From the NCBI RefSeq assembly GCF_035989305.1, contig NZ_CP108514.1:1240001-1304000 (forward strand): 64,000 nt of DNA. Direction: 5' to 3'. Each line of letters opens with the position of its first letter. Positions within the stretch are counted from its first letter, which is position 1. Made by a program: the position numbers and the translations under genes. Of the stretch, positions 52,452 to 61,204 are shown one piece after another. The DNA comes from Streptomyces sp. NBC_01233. Lineage in GTDB: Bacteria > Actinomycetota > Actinomycetes > Streptomycetales > Streptomycetaceae. Under the pieces are notes generated by a model. The model worked only from the letters and a program-made list of their open reading frames with translations. It had not been told where the DNA came from and did not search any database.

Positions 52452-53651
52452 ATGAACGCACGGGTCCCGCAGGACCGACCGGAACGGGCCTACGACGTCG
52501 TGCTCTTCGGCGCCACGGGGTTCGTCGGGGCGCTCACCGCCGAGTACCTGGCCGCGCACGCGCCCGCCGGCTGCCGGTGGGCCCTCGCCGGCCGGGACCT
52601 CGCGAAGCTGGAGCGGCTGCGCGAGCGGCTGGCCGCGATCGATCCCGCGTGCGCGGGGCTGCCGCTGCTGCGGGCGGACGCGGCCAACGCCGGGGCCCTG
52701 CGCGAGCTCGCCGCCTCCACGCGGGTGCTGGCCACGACCGTGGGGCCGTACGTCTGGTACGGGGCGGAACTCGTGGCCGCCTGCGCCGAGGCGGGCACGG
52801 ACTACGTGGACCTCACCGGCGAGCCGGAGTTCGTGGACCGGATGTACGTGGAGCACGACGCGCGGGCCCGGGAGACCGGTGCGCGGCTTGTCCACGCCTG
52901 CGGCTTCGACTCGATCCCCGCCGACCTCGGGGCCTACTTCACGGTCCGGCAGCTGCCGGAAGGCGTGCCGCTGACGGTCGACGGGTTCGTACGGTCCAAC
53001 GCCCTCTTCTCCGGCGGGACCCTGGCCTCCGCGCTGACCGCGCTGTCCCGCGGCCCCCAGACCATGGCGGCCGCCCGGCAGCGCCGGCTGCACGAACCCC
53101 GGCTGCTGGGGCGGCGGGCCCGCGGGCCGGTGGGCGCGCCGCGGTTCAGCCGGGAGACCGGCACCTGGGCGATGCCCCTGCCCACCCTGGACCCGCGGAT
53201 CGTGGCCCGTTCGGCGGCCGCCCTGGAGCGGTACGGCCCGGACTTCCGCTACCGGCACTACGCCTCCGTCAAGCACCTCCCGGTCGCGGTCGGCGGTACG
53301 GCGGCGCTGGGCGCGACGGTGGCCCTGGCCCAGGTGCCGCCGGCCCGGCAGTGGCTGATGAACCGCTGGGAGCCGGGCGCGGGGCCGGACGCGGAGCGCC
53401 GAGCGCGCAGCTGGTTCAGCCTGCGGTTCGTGGGCGAGGGCGGCGGCCGGCGGGTGCTCACCGAGGTGTCGGGCGGCGACCCGGGCTACACGGAGACGGC
53501 GAAGATGCTGGCGGAGTCGGCGCTGTGCCTGGCCTACGACGCCCTGCCCGAGGCCGCCGGACAGCTGACGACGGCCGTGGCGATGGGCGACGCCCTCATC
53601 GCCCGCCTGCAGAAGGCGGGGATCGCCTTCCGGGTGGCCGACGCCCGCTGA
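52452..53651 (+). CDS. Saccharopine-dehydrogenase-like NAD(P)-binding reductase
   Basis: 399-aa protein of the saccharopine dehydrogenase/trans-acting enoyl-reductase type. Rossmann start VVLFGATGFVGALTAEYL, then WALAGRDLAKLERLRERL. TVGPYVWYGAELVAACAEAG and YVDLTGEPEFVDRM follow family order, and a short hydrophobic segment (VAVGGTAALGATVALAQV) lies near residue 285. Mycobacterial relatives act in lipid or polyketide reduction; here there is no PKS nearby, so the substrate is open. GGGAGGAG precedes the ATG. Confidence 0.87.
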   Translation: MNARVPQDRPERAYDVVLFGATGFVGALTAEYLAAHAPAGCRWALAGRDLAKLERLRERLAAIDPACAGLPLLRADAANAGALRELAASTRVLATTVGPYVWYGAELVAACAEAGTDYVDLTGEPEFVDRMYVEHDARARETGARLVHACGFDSIPADLGAYFTVRQLPEGVPLTVDGFVRSNALFSGGTLASALTALSRGPQTMAAARQRRLHEPRLLGRRARGPVGAPRFSRETGTWAMPLPTLDPRIVARSAAALERYGPDFRYRHYASVKHLPVAVGGTAALGATVALAQVPPARQWLMNRWEPGAGPDAERRARSWFSLRFVGEGGGRRVLTEVSGGDPGYTETAKMLAESALCLAYDALPEAAGQLTTAVAMGDALIARLQKAGIAFRVADAR

Positions 53652-53676
53652 CGTGTGCGGTGGACCGGGCAGCCTT

Positions 53677-54357
53677 CTAGGCGGTGGCCTCGCGCAGGGC
53701 GCGCCGGCACAGGGAGTCGGCGTGCCGGGTGGTCTCGGGGATCCGGAAGCGGGGGCTCAGGGCCAGGACGTGCGCGCAGGCGTTGTCCAGCGAGACCCGG
53801 TGCCCTACGGAGACGTAGACCGGCTTGATCCCGTCCTGCGTCCGCAGCGCCCGCCCGACCTCGGCCCCGTCGGCCGCGAGCAGCGCGGCGGCGTCGCCCC
53901 GCCGGGCGCCCGGTTCCTCGTAGGTGAAGGTGAACGGATTCTTCGCGACGCCGATCGCCGGGAGCCCGGTGACCACGCCGAGGTGGCAGGCGAGGCCGAA
54001 GCCGCGCGGGTGGGCGAGGCCGTAGCCGTCGCAGACCACGAGGCCGGGCCCGGTGGTCAGGGCGTCGAGGGCGGCCAGTACGGTCGGCAGCTCGCGGAAG
54101 GCGAGCAGCCCGGGTACGTACGGGAAGCTGACGTGCCCGACTGCGGTGGCCTCCTCGACGACCTCCAGGGTGGCGGCGTCGAGCACCACGGCCGCGGCGG
54201 CGACCAGGTCGCGCTCGTCGTCGTAGGCCACGTCCACTCCCGCGACCAGCCCGCGGCCGGGTGGGGGGCCGGGCTCGGTGAGCACGACCTGATGGCGTAG
54301 TTCGTCCTGTATCGCCCGGGCCTCGGCCTCGTCGGCGGGGGTCTTCACACTCGTCAT
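53677..54357 (-). CDS. nfi: Endonuclease V
   Basis: 226-aa DNA repair nuclease that cuts near deaminated bases, mainly inosine. Catalytic acidic residues match the E. coli enzyme in place: D42 (GVDVAYDD), E89 (PGLLAFRE) and D110 (VVCDGYG). AHPRGFGLACHLGV and GVAKNPF are family segments. Start ATG 54357, divergent from the YciI-family gene 26 nt away. Confidence 0.95.
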   Translation of the reverse strand: MTSVKTPADEAEARAIQDELRHQVVLTEPGPPPGRGLVAGVDVAYDDERDLVAAAAVVLDAATLEVVEEATAVGHVSFPYVPGLLAFRELPTVLAALDALTTGPGLVVCDGYGLAHPRGFGLACHLGVVTGLPAIGVAKNPFTFTYEEPGARRGDAAALLAADGAEVGRALRTQDGIKPVYVSVGHRVSLDNACAHVLALSPRFRIPETTRHADSLCRRALREATA

Positions 54358-54383
54358 GATGGAGCGAGAGTAGCCTGGCGATC

Positions 54384-54683
54384 ATGTTCGTCATGGAGCT
54401 CACCTACACCGCACCCGTCGAGGCCGTCGAAGAGGAGATGGACGCCCACGTCGCCTGGCTGGACGGCTACTACGCGGCGGGTGTCTTCCTCGCGTCGGGG
54501 CGCAAGGTCCCGCGCGACGGTGGCGTGATCCTGGCCGGCGGGGTGTCCCGGGCCGAGATCGAGAAGATCGCGGCCGAGGACCCCTTCACGGTGGCGGGCG
54601 TCTGCGCCTACCGCATCACCGAGTTCATCGCCACGAAGACCTCGTCGGACCTCGCGACGGTGCGGGAGAACCCGGTGGCGTAG
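54384..54683 (+). CDS. YciI-family protein
   Basis: 99-aa dimeric ferredoxin-like protein. The family His is in AHVAWLDGYYAAGVFLASG, near residue 22, with the conserved Asp soon after. YciI relatives act as small dehydrochlorinases or remain uncharacterised. ATG 54384 or the ATG three codons later could be the start. Divergent from nfi. Confidence 0.88.
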   Translation: MFVMELTYTAPVEAVEEEMDAHVAWLDGYYAAGVFLASGRKVPRDGGVILAGGVSRAEIEKIAAEDPFTVAGVCAYRITEFIATKTSSDLATVRENPVA

Positions 54684-54720
54684 CCGGCGCGACGGCGCAG
54701 CCGGTGGAGGGCGCGAACGG

Positions 54721-55842
54721 TCAGCGCCGCTCCAGCCGCGCCACCCGCCCCTTCTCCCCCGCCGCCCAGCATCCCGTGTCCGCCGCACAGTCGACCGTGT
54801 CGAAGGACCCCGGCTCCAGCGGCCGCCAGCTACGGCCGCCGTTTGTGGTCACGTCCGTGCCCGTCGGCCCCACCGCGAGGGCCGTCCCCCGGCTGTACGG
54901 GAACCAGGCCGCGCCCGAGCGGTAGGCGGGCGGCGGAGCCGCCGCCTGGCTCCAGGTGCGTCCCCCGTCGGAGGAGACGGCCGCGGCCTGCGGGGAGGCC
55001 TGCCCGGTGCGGTAGTCGCCGCCGACCGCGAGTCCCCTCGTACGGTCGCGGAAGGCGAGGGCGAAGACCCCGCGCGCCGGATCGCCGGCCGGGACGGTGG
55101 ATTCGGCGACCCGCCAGGTCAGACCGCGGTCCGCGGAGTGCAGGACCCGCGCGCTCGCCCCGCCGCCCGTGGCCAGCCAGACGTCCCGCGGGCCCGCGCT
55201 GACCAGGCACTGGCCGCTCGCGGCGAAGCCCGCCTCGCCGGGCAGCGCCTCGGGCATGCCCTCGGCCGGCAGGACCCGCCAGTTCCGCCCGCCGTCGTCC
55301 GTGGACAGGATGCGGAACCTGCCGTCCACCGGATCGCTCATCGCCAGTCCGTGCCGGGCGTCGAAGAAGGTCAGGCAGTCGTAGAAGGCGCGCGGGTCGG
55401 GGTTGCGGAAGGTCTCGGTCCAGGTGGCGCCGCCGTCCTCGGTGCGCAGCACCCTGGAGGCCTCGCCCTCCCCGATGGACAGGGCCACCGCGCGCCGCGC
55501 GTCGAAGGCCTCGATGTCGCGCAGCTCCAGCCCCTCCGCGACCGCTCCGGGCGGCGAGACGTCCTGCCAGCTGCGCCCGCCGTCCAGGGTGCGCAGCACG
55601 GTCCCCTGGGAACCGGCCACCCAGGCCGTGCTCCGGCTGACCGCCGCGAGCCCCCGGAAGCGTGCGGTCTTCCCGGTCTCCTTCAGCGCCCAGCCGGCGC
55701 CCCGTAACTCCTGCGCCGGCGGGGCCCCGGCGGACGGTTCCCGGGCCGGGTCCGCCCCGGCGTGGGCGGGGGCGGGGGCGGCCGACGCCCCCACCACCAG
55801 GGCTGCCGCGCACAGGCCCACTCCAACTCTCATAAGTCTCAT
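54721..55842 (-). CDS. Secreted YCF48/BNR-repeat beta-propeller protein
   Basis: 373 aa with signal peptide (MRLMRVGVGLCAAALVVG, cleavage near AHAGA). The mature protein has about six blades with BNR/YCF48-type turns such as TLDGGRSWQ, TEDGGATWTE, TDDGGRNWR, SADRGLTWR, SSDGGRTWS and TNGGRSWR. No glycosidase catalytic motif is visible, so binding or scaffold function is more likely than sialidase activity. Start ATG 55842 or the Met three codons later. Confidence 0.85.
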   Translation of the reverse strand: MRLMRVGVGLCAAALVVGASAAPAPAHAGADPAREPSAGAPPAQELRGAGWALKETGKTARFRGLAAVSRSTAWVAGSQGTVLRTLDGGRSWQDVSPPGAVAEGLELRDIEAFDARRAVALSIGEGEASRVLRTEDGGATWTETFRNPDPRAFYDCLTFFDARHGLAMSDPVDGRFRILSTDDGGRNWRVLPAEGMPEALPGEAGFAASGQCLVSAGPRDVWLATGGGASARVLHSADRGLTWRVAESTVPAGDPARGVFALAFRDRTRGLAVGGDYRTGQASPQAAAVSSDGGRTWSQAAAPPPAYRSGAAWFPYSRGTALAVGPTGTDVTTNGGRSWRPLEPGSFDTVDCAADTGCWAAGEKGRVARLERR

Positions 55843-56194
55843 GGCGCCGGAAGCTAACGCACCCCGGATTCGCCGTCCAGAGCGCCTCCCCGGCCCCGCG
55901 CGGCCACCGCGGACGGGAGGGTGCTCAGCGGGGACGCGGGAGGTGCCTTGCGCCTGTGGAGTGAGCGGTAACCAGCCCTTCTGCGGCCCCTGCGGGCCCT
56001 GCGGGAACCACTGGTCCTCCTTCGGGCATCTCCGCTCCCCCGGTCACTCTGTGCGATCACACAGATGGGTTCCAGCCAATCGGTGACACAGCTCACGCAA
56101 CGGCCCATGCACGGATTTGCCGATTCCGGCGTCTATCGGGTTGCCGGGCTCCACCCCACGGCCCGGCAGCAGATCCGCCGCAAGGGAGTGAGCC
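55843..56194. promoter_or_regulatory. Upstream region of the SsgA-like gene with a Crp-like site
   Basis: 352 nt with no gene. Notable elements are the near-palindrome ctgtgcgatcacacag (56049-56064) and gtgacacagctcac (56083-56096), whose half sites gtga and tcac are 6 nt apart as in Crp sites. A shared tandem ccctgcgggc occurs near 55990-56005. The plus-strand promoter of the SsgA-like gene is expected just after the Crp-like site. Confidence 0.45.
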
Positions 56195-56611
56195 TTGATC
56201 ACTGTCATCGAGCAGGCCGCACAGGCCCGTCTGGTCGCCACCGCGCCGAAGGTCGAGACCGTGCCCGTCACCCTCTGCTACGACCGTGCGGATCCTTTCG
56301 CCGTGCGGATGGCCTTCCCCGCCCCGGCGACGCTGGAGGGGGTCGAGGTCTCGTGGACCTTCTCCCGCGAGCTGCTGGAGTCCGGGCTGGACCGTCCGTC
56401 GGGCCGTGGCGACGTCCGCGTGCGCCCGTACGACGGCGACCGGACGACCATCGAGTTCCATGCGGCGGAGGGCGTCGCGATCGTGCTGATGCTGACGGCC
56501 GAGCTGCACCGCTTCCTGGAGCGGGCGGCGGCCGTGGTGGCGCCGGGCCTGGAGCACCTCTACCTCGACATGGACCACAGCCTGGCCGAGCTGATGCGCG
56601 ACACCTGCTGA
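56195..56611 (+). CDS. SsgA-like sporulation/cell division protein (SALP)
   Basis: 138-aa member of the actinomycete SsgA-like family, which guides septum placement, spore-wall assembly or related steps in sporulation. Family traits: VPVTLCYDRADPFAVRMAF, EVSWTFSRELLESGL, GDVRVRPYD, and a helical C-terminus LHRFLERAAAVVAPG. Start TTG 56195 with AAGGGAG 6 nt upstream; no ATG fits. Which SALP it is cannot be told. Followed by a small terminator. Confidence 0.9.
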   Translation: MITVIEQAAQARLVATAPKVETVPVTLCYDRADPFAVRMAFPAPATLEGVEVSWTFSRELLESGLDRPSGRGDVRVRPYDGDRTTIEFHAAEGVAIVLMLTAELHRFLERAAAVVAPGLEHLYLDMDHSLAELMRDTC

Positions 56612-56634
56612 CCCGCCGACGGCTATTTCGATTG

Positions 56635-56654
56635 CGGGCGGCTCCGGCCGCCCG
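56635..56654 (+). terminator. Terminator-like hairpin after the SsgA-like gene
   Basis: 8-bp GC stem (cgggcggc / gccgcccg) with a 4-nt loop, 23 nt after the stop. It also lies in the leader of the ABC-F gene downstream, so an attenuation role there is possible. Confidence 0.6.
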
Positions 56655-56814
56655 TAGCTTCGTTGACGACCCATTGCCGTCGAAACGGAGCAGGACATTG
56701 CTCGTCTGAGGTTCGAGACACCGACCACCGACCACCGTGACCCCCGTCGTCACCGGCTGAGCGTCGGCTGTCTCCCCGCGTTGCACGCACCACTCACGCA
56801 ACCTGGAGGCCTCC

Positions 56815-58455
56815 ATGAGCCACGCCCCTGCTTTCATCACCTGCTCCGCCCTGTCCTTCGACTGGCCCGACGGCACTCCCGTCTTCGACGGGTTCCAACT
56901 CGCCGTCGGCCCCGGCCGCACCGGCCTGATCGGACTCAACGGCTGCGGGAAGTCCACCCTGCTGAAGCTGATCGCCGGTGAACTGACCCCGACCGGGGGC
57001 CAGTCGGCCGTCACCGGCTCGGTCGGCCACCTCCCCCAGACGGTCACCCTCGACACCGCGCTGCGCGTGGACGAGGCGCTCGGCATCCACACCGCCCGCG
57101 CCGCCCTCCACGCCATCGAGGCGGGCGAGGCCACCGAGGCGAACTTCACCGCCGTCGGCGACGACTGGGACGTGGAGGAGCGGGCCCTGGCCACGCTCGA
57201 CCAGCTCGGTCTCGCCGGAATCGGCCTGGACCGCACCGTCGGCGAGCTCTCGGGCGGCGAGTCCGTGCTGCTGCGGCTGGCCGCGCTGCTGCTCGCGCGT
57301 CCCGACGTCCTGCTGCTGGACGAGCCCACCAACAACCTGGACCTGCGCGCCCGGGGCCGCCTGTACGCGGCCGTCGAGTCCTGGTCCGGGGTGATGCTCG
57401 TGGTCAGCCACGACCGGGAGCTGCTGGAGCGGGTCGATCAGATCGCCGATCTGCGCGACGGCGAAGTCCGCTGGTACGGAGGGAACTTCAGCGACTACGA
57501 GGAGATGCTCGCCGCCGAACAGGAGGCTGCCGGGCGGATGGTCCGGGTCGCGGAGGCCGACGTACAGCGGCAGAAGCGCGAACTGGCCGACGCGCAGGTC
57601 AAACTGGCGCGGCGCAAGCGGTACGGCCAGAAGATGTTCGAGAACAAGCGCGAGCCGAAGATCGTGATGGGTGCGCGCAAGCGGGCGGCGCAGGAGTCGG
57701 CCGGCAAGCACCGGATCATGCACACCGAGAAGCTGGCGCAGGCGAAGGAGCGGCTGGACCAGGCGGTGGAGGCGGTGCGCGACGACGACGAGATCCGGAT
57801 CGATCTGCCCGCCACCCGGGTCCCGCCGGGGCGCCGGGTGCTGACCCTGAGCGGTCTGCGCCTGGCCCACGGGGCCTCCGTACCGGGCGAGTGGGAGCTT
57901 CGGGGTCCGGAGCGGATCGCCCTGGTGGGCCGCAACGGCTCGGGGAAGACCACGCTGCTGCGCACGGTCGCGGGGCAGCTCGCACCGGAGTCCGGGGCGG
58001 CGGTGGCGCATGTGACCACGCGGTTCCTGCCGCAGCGGCTGGACGTGCTCGACGAGAGCCGGTCGGTCGTGGAGAACGTGGCACGGTTCGCCCCGCAGGC
58101 CACGAACAACCTGATCCGGGCGCGGCTCGCGCACTTCCTGTTCCGGGGCGCCCGGGCGGACCGGCCGGCCGGCACCCTGTCGGGCGGCGAGCGGTTCCGG
58201 GCGGCGCTGGCGGCCCTGCTGCTGGCGGAGCCCGCCCCGCAGCTGCTCATGCTCGACGAGCCCACGAACAACCTGGACCTGTCGAGCGTGCGGCAGCTGA
58301 CGGAGGCGCTGGAGTCCTACGAGGGCGCCCTGGTGGTGGCGAGCCACGACGTGCCGTTCCTGGAGTCGATCGGCGTCACGCGGTGGCTGCTGCTGGACGG
58401 CGAGCTGCGGCCGACCACGGCCGAGGAGGTCCGGGAAACACTGTGGCACGAGTGA
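56815..58455 (+). CDS. ABC-F family ATPase, second copy
   Basis: 546-aa soluble twin-ATPase protein without membrane spans. Walker A GLNGCGKST and GRNGSGKTT, signatures LSGGESVLLR and LSGGERFRA, Walker B with LLDEPTNNLDL and MLDEPTNNLDL are intact, and a Lys/Arg-rich linker (ARRKRYGQKMFENKREPKIV) joins the domains. It differs clearly from the copy at 22.5 kb in linker and ends. The linker type recalls antibiotic-resistance ABC-F proteins, but that is inference. ATG 56815 follows GGAGG. A ~200-nt leader precedes it. Confidence 0.9.
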   Translation: MSHAPAFITCSALSFDWPDGTPVFDGFQLAVGPGRTGLIGLNGCGKSTLLKLIAGELTPTGGQSAVTGSVGHLPQTVTLDTALRVDEALGIHTARAALHAIEAGEATEANFTAVGDDWDVEERALATLDQLGLAGIGLDRTVGELSGGESVLLRLAALLLARPDVLLLDEPTNNLDLRARGRLYAAVESWSGVMLVVSHDRELLERVDQIADLRDGEVRWYGGNFSDYEEMLAAEQEAAGRMVRVAEADVQRQKRELADAQVKLARRKRYGQKMFENKREPKIVMGARKRAAQESAGKHRIMHTEKLAQAKERLDQAVEAVRDDDEIRIDLPATRVPPGRRVLTLSGLRLAHGASVPGEWELRGPERIALVGRNGSGKTTLLRTVAGQLAPESGAAVAHVTTRFLPQRLDVLDESRSVVENVARFAPQATNNLIRARLAHFLFRGARADRPAGTLSGGERFRAALAALLLAEPAPQLLMLDEPTNNLDLSSVRQLTEALESYEGALVVASHDVPFLESIGVTRWLLLDGELRPTTAEEVRETLWHE

Positions 58456-58468
58456 GCGAGCCCGCTCG

Positions 58469-58508
58469 CGCCGCCGCCCACGGACCCCCGACGCCGTGGG
58501 CGGCGGCG
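58469..58508 (+). terminator. Strong hairpin after the second ABC-F gene
   Basis: 15-bp perfect stem (cgccgccgcccacgg / ccgtgggcggcggcg) with a 10-nt loop, 13 nt after the stop codon. The following ~130 nt are notably AT-rich for this genome and are the likely promoter area of the desaturase. Confidence 0.8.
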
Positions 58509-58672
58509 AAGCGGAACCCGTTCCGGCCGTCAAAAGTAAAGCTTTCAATCCACCTGACGGCGTGATTTTGCCCCTTCAAACACCTCTCACACCCACCGTA
58601 AACTGCACAGATAACTGGATGTAACTGGACATACACCCGCCCGGGGCTTGGCTGGCCTTGATGTCGCGCTTA

Positions 58673-58705
58673 ACCTACGACTCCGTAAGCTACGGAACCG
58701 TAGGT
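58673..58705. promoter_or_regulatory. Double palindromic operator upstream of the desaturase gene
   Basis: Two 12-bp palindromes of the form TACG-N4-CGTA (tacgactccgta and tacggaaccgta) lie 15 bp apart, and the whole 33-bp block is itself symmetric in 13 of 16 base pairs around position 58689 (acctacg...cgtaggt; tccgta...tacgga). It ends 26 nt before the desaturase GTG. The form suits a TetR-type repressor binding as a pair of dimers, as known for fatty-acid desaturase and lipid regulators. No regulator gene is adjacent. Confidence 0.7.
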
Positions 58706-58731
58706 AATTCGCTTTGCACCCAGGAGTACCC

Positions 58732-59703
58732 GTGACGATCACCTCTCCCCACCTCGGCAGCTCGGAGGCGTGGACCGACGCCAAGCTGCTGTTCGCGCTG
58801 GAAGAGGTGGTCGAGAAGGAGCTCAACCGCCATCTGAAGGTCACCAAGGACTGGATGCCCCACGAGTACGTCCCGTGGAGCGACGGCCGGAACTTCCCGG
58901 GCTTCTTCGAAGACGGCGAGGCCTGGGACCCGGAGCAGTCCAAGGTCACCGACATCGGCAAGATCGCACTCGTCGTGAACCTGCTGACCGAGGACAACCT
59001 CCCCAGCTACCACCACGAGATCGCCACCCTCTTCGGGCGCAACGGCGCCTGGGGCACCTGGGTGCACCGCTGGACGGCCGAGGAGGGCCGCCACGGCATC
59101 GTGATGCGCGACTACCTGCTGGCCTCGCGCGCCGTGGACCCGGACAAGCTGGAAGCGTTCCGCATGCAGCACATGTCGGAGGGTTTCGAGTCCGACAACC
59201 GCCACTCCATGCTGCACTCGGTGGCGTACGTGGCCTTCCAGGAGCTCGCCACCCGCATCTCGCACCGCAACACCGGCCACCAGTCCGGTGACCCGGTCTG
59301 CGACCGGATGCTGGCGCGCATCGCGCAGGACGAGAACCTGCACATGGTCTTCTACCGCAACCTGCTGGGCGCGGCCTTCGAGCTCGCCCCGGACCTGACC
59401 ATGCAGGCCGTCCGGGACGTCGTGGTCAACTTCCGGATGCCCGGACACGGCATGCCCGGCTTCGAGCGGATGGCCGCCCAGATGGCGATCGGCGGGGTCT
59501 ACAACCTGCGGATCCACCACGACGACGTACTGAGCCCCGTGATCCGCTTCCTGAAGATCATGGACATCGACGGCCTCGGCCCCGAGGGCCAGAAGGCCCA
59601 GGAGGAGCTCGGCCTGTTCATGAACGGCCTGGACAGCGAGGCCCGCAAGTTCGACGAGCGCCTGGCCGCCCGCGCGGCACGGATCGCGGCCCGCAAGGGC
59701 TGA
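58732..59703 (+). CDS. Acyl-ACP desaturase
   Basis: 323-aa soluble di-iron desaturase that puts a double bond into acyl-ACP, adjusting membrane fluidity. Iron-binding helices carry EExxH-type motifs: WTAEEGRHGIVMRDY and AQDENLHMVFYRN, each preceded by Glu-bearing helices (FALEEVVEKELNRH, HHEIATLF). Start GTG 58732 with CAGGAG at good spacing. Controlled presumably by the double palindrome upstream. Confidence 0.93.
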   Translation: MTITSPHLGSSEAWTDAKLLFALEEVVEKELNRHLKVTKDWMPHEYVPWSDGRNFPGFFEDGEAWDPEQSKVTDIGKIALVVNLLTEDNLPSYHHEIATLFGRNGAWGTWVHRWTAEEGRHGIVMRDYLLASRAVDPDKLEAFRMQHMSEGFESDNRHSMLHSVAYVAFQELATRISHRNTGHQSGDPVCDRMLARIAQDENLHMVFYRNLLGAAFELAPDLTMQAVRDVVVNFRMPGHGMPGFERMAAQMAIGGVYNLRIHHDDVLSPVIRFLKIMDIDGLGPEGQKAQEELGLFMNGLDSEARKFDERLAARAARIAARKG

Positions 59704-59739
59704 CCTGTTTCCGCTCGCTCGGGCGAGTGATGCCGATTC

Positions 59740-59769
59740 CCCTGGCAGAGCCGTGCTCTGCCAGGGTTT
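59740..59769 (+). terminator. Rho-independent-like terminator between desaturase and ESX-like cassette
   Basis: 11-bp perfect stem (ccctggcagag / ctctgccaggg) with a 5-nt loop followed by ttt. It ends only about 6 nt before the ATG of the next gene, so transcripts entering the cassette from the desaturase would meet it in the ribosome-binding region. Confidence 0.8.
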
Positions 59770-59775
59770 CGCGTC

Positions 59776-60078
59776 ATGACCTCGCTCCAGGTGGACATCG
59801 ACCAGCTGACCCGTCTGACGCGCGCCCTGGACTCCTCGCTGGTCTCCCTGCGGGAGGCGCGGCGCGCGCTGGACCACGTACGGCCCGACCAGCTGGGCAC
59901 GGCCGATCTCGACGCGGCGTGCGACGGCTTCCAGGAACGGTGGGCCCACGGCACGCGGGAGCTGGCCAAACGGGTCAAGACCGTGCGGGAGGGCGTGGAC
60001 CGCAGCGCCGCGGAGTACGCGGAGCTGGAGGAGGCCGTCCGCGCGGCCTTCCGCCGGGCGGTGGCCTCGCATGGCTGA
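59776..60078 (+). CDS. ESAT-6/WXG100-like small protein
   Basis: 100-aa all-helical protein with WXG100-like size and two predicted helices (DIDQLTRLTRALDSSLVSLR; TRELAKRVKTVREGVDRSAA) around a turn, but no clean WxG. Such proteins are partners or substrates of ESX/type VII secretion. There is no clear ribosome site before ATG 59776 because the terminator hairpin sits there; translation may start internally or from a leaderless transcript. Overlaps the next gene by 8 nt, suggesting a heterodimer. Confidence 0.75.
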   Translation: MTSLQVDIDQLTRLTRALDSSLVSLREARRALDHVRPDQLGTADLDAACDGFQERWAHGTRELAKRVKTVREGVDRSAAEYAELEEAVRAAFRRAVASHG

Positions 60079-61204
60079 GCACGCGGCGCTGGGCTTCGAC
60101 CCGGCGCCCGGCAATCCGGCCGCGGTCCTGGCCCTGACGAAGAAGCTCGCCACGTCGGCGCACTCCCTCGGGGAGGCCTCCCGCGTCGTGAAGGACCTCG
60201 TCTCCCACAGCTCGCAGTGGCAGGGCGAGGCCGCGACCGCCTTCCGCGCCTCCCTCTCACAGGACCTCCCCCGCTACCTGGGCGCGGCCCACACCTCCCT
60301 CGCGGAGGCCGCCCGCCGACTCACCGGCTGGCACGAGACCCTGGTCGCGCACCGCGCACTGGCCGCCCGCTACGAGGCCCAGGCCGCCGCGGCCAAGACG
60401 GACGAAGCCCTGTCCGACACCCGCCGCCTGGCCCGCGAACTCGCCGCCGAACACGCGGCGGCGGCGAGCCGCGTCGCCCGGACGCTGACCGCGGCGACGG
60501 ACCGGCTGGCCCCGAAGGAACCGGGCATGCTGGCCTCGATCTGGCACAAGATCGTGGACGACCCGGGCGACGCCTTGTCGAACGCGTCGGCGGTCCTGGG
60601 CGCGATCGGTGCCGGCGTGGCACTGTTCTGCCCGCCCGCGGGCCTGGCGGTGATGCTGGTCGCGGGCGGCCTGTCCCTGGCGGCCCTGACCACGCACCTG
60701 GCGGACCCGAAGTTCCGCAAACCGCTGGTGGACGGGGCCACGAAGGGCGAGTTCGACGCGGACTTCTGGAAGAGCGGCGTGACCCTCCTGGGCGACGTCG
60801 CCGGCACGGTCCCGGGCGTCGCCGCGGTCGCCTCGGGCGCCAAGGCGGGCACCCTGGCCGCCCGCGCCGCCATGGCCGCCGCCCCCGAGGCCAGCGCCCT
60901 GACCGGCCTGAGCGCGGGATCAGCCTCCTTCCGCAGCACGACATGGTCGACGGGCCTCGCCATCCAGGAGGTCGACAACCCGTTGATCACTTGGGGGGTT
61001 CGGACCACCAACCCAACCGTCACCAAGGCTGTGGGCCTGGCCGCACCAACTCTCGGGGCGGTGACGGCAAGCGCTGGCTATGTATCGGACAGCGAATCCG
61101 TCGAGCACGCTTCTACCGCTGTGGATGGTGCCCGCGGCGTTTTGGACGACGGACCCTCAGCAGCCGCAAAATCGGCCAGCGTATGGTCGGCGATGAGGCC
61201 GTGA
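60071..61204 (+). CDS. Putative T7SS-secreted WXG100-domain protein with hydrophobic hairpin
   Basis: 377 aa. Residues ~1-145 resemble the T7SS-signal/WXG100 domain of streptomycete polymorphic effectors, with W50-x-G (SSQWQGEAATAF) between two helices. Residues 173-206 form a hydrophobic hairpin (GAIGAGVALFCPPAGLAVML). The last ~75 residues (from about 60970) change in codon use and carry no toxin fold that I recognise. Overlaps the ESAT-6-like gene by 8 nt and shares a base with the next start (TGATG). It could be an effector with a small or unknown C-terminal toxin, or a structural ESX component. Confidence 0.75.
   Translation: MAEHAALGFDPAPGNPAAVLALTKKLATSAHSLGEASRVVKDLVSHSSQWQGEAATAFRASLSQDLPRYLGAAHTSLAEAARRLTGWHETLVAHRALAARYEAQAAAAKTDEALSDTRRLARELAAEHAAAASRVARTLTAATDRLAPKEPGMLASIWHKIVDDPGDALSNASAVLGAIGAGVALFCPPAGLAVMLVAGGLSLAALTTHLADPKFRKPLVDGATKGEFDADFWKSGVTLLGDVAGTVPGVAAVASGAKAGTLAARAAMAAAPEASALTGLSAGSASFRSTTWSTGLAIQEVDNPLITWGVRTTNPTVTKAVGLAAPTLGAVTASAGYVSDSESVEHASTAVDGARGVLDDGPSAAAKSASVWSAMRP

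Noticed and set aside
54384-54683. YciI and nfi genes as a single functional unit
   Set aside because: They are divergent neighbours with no shared pathway; proximity alone is weak evidence.
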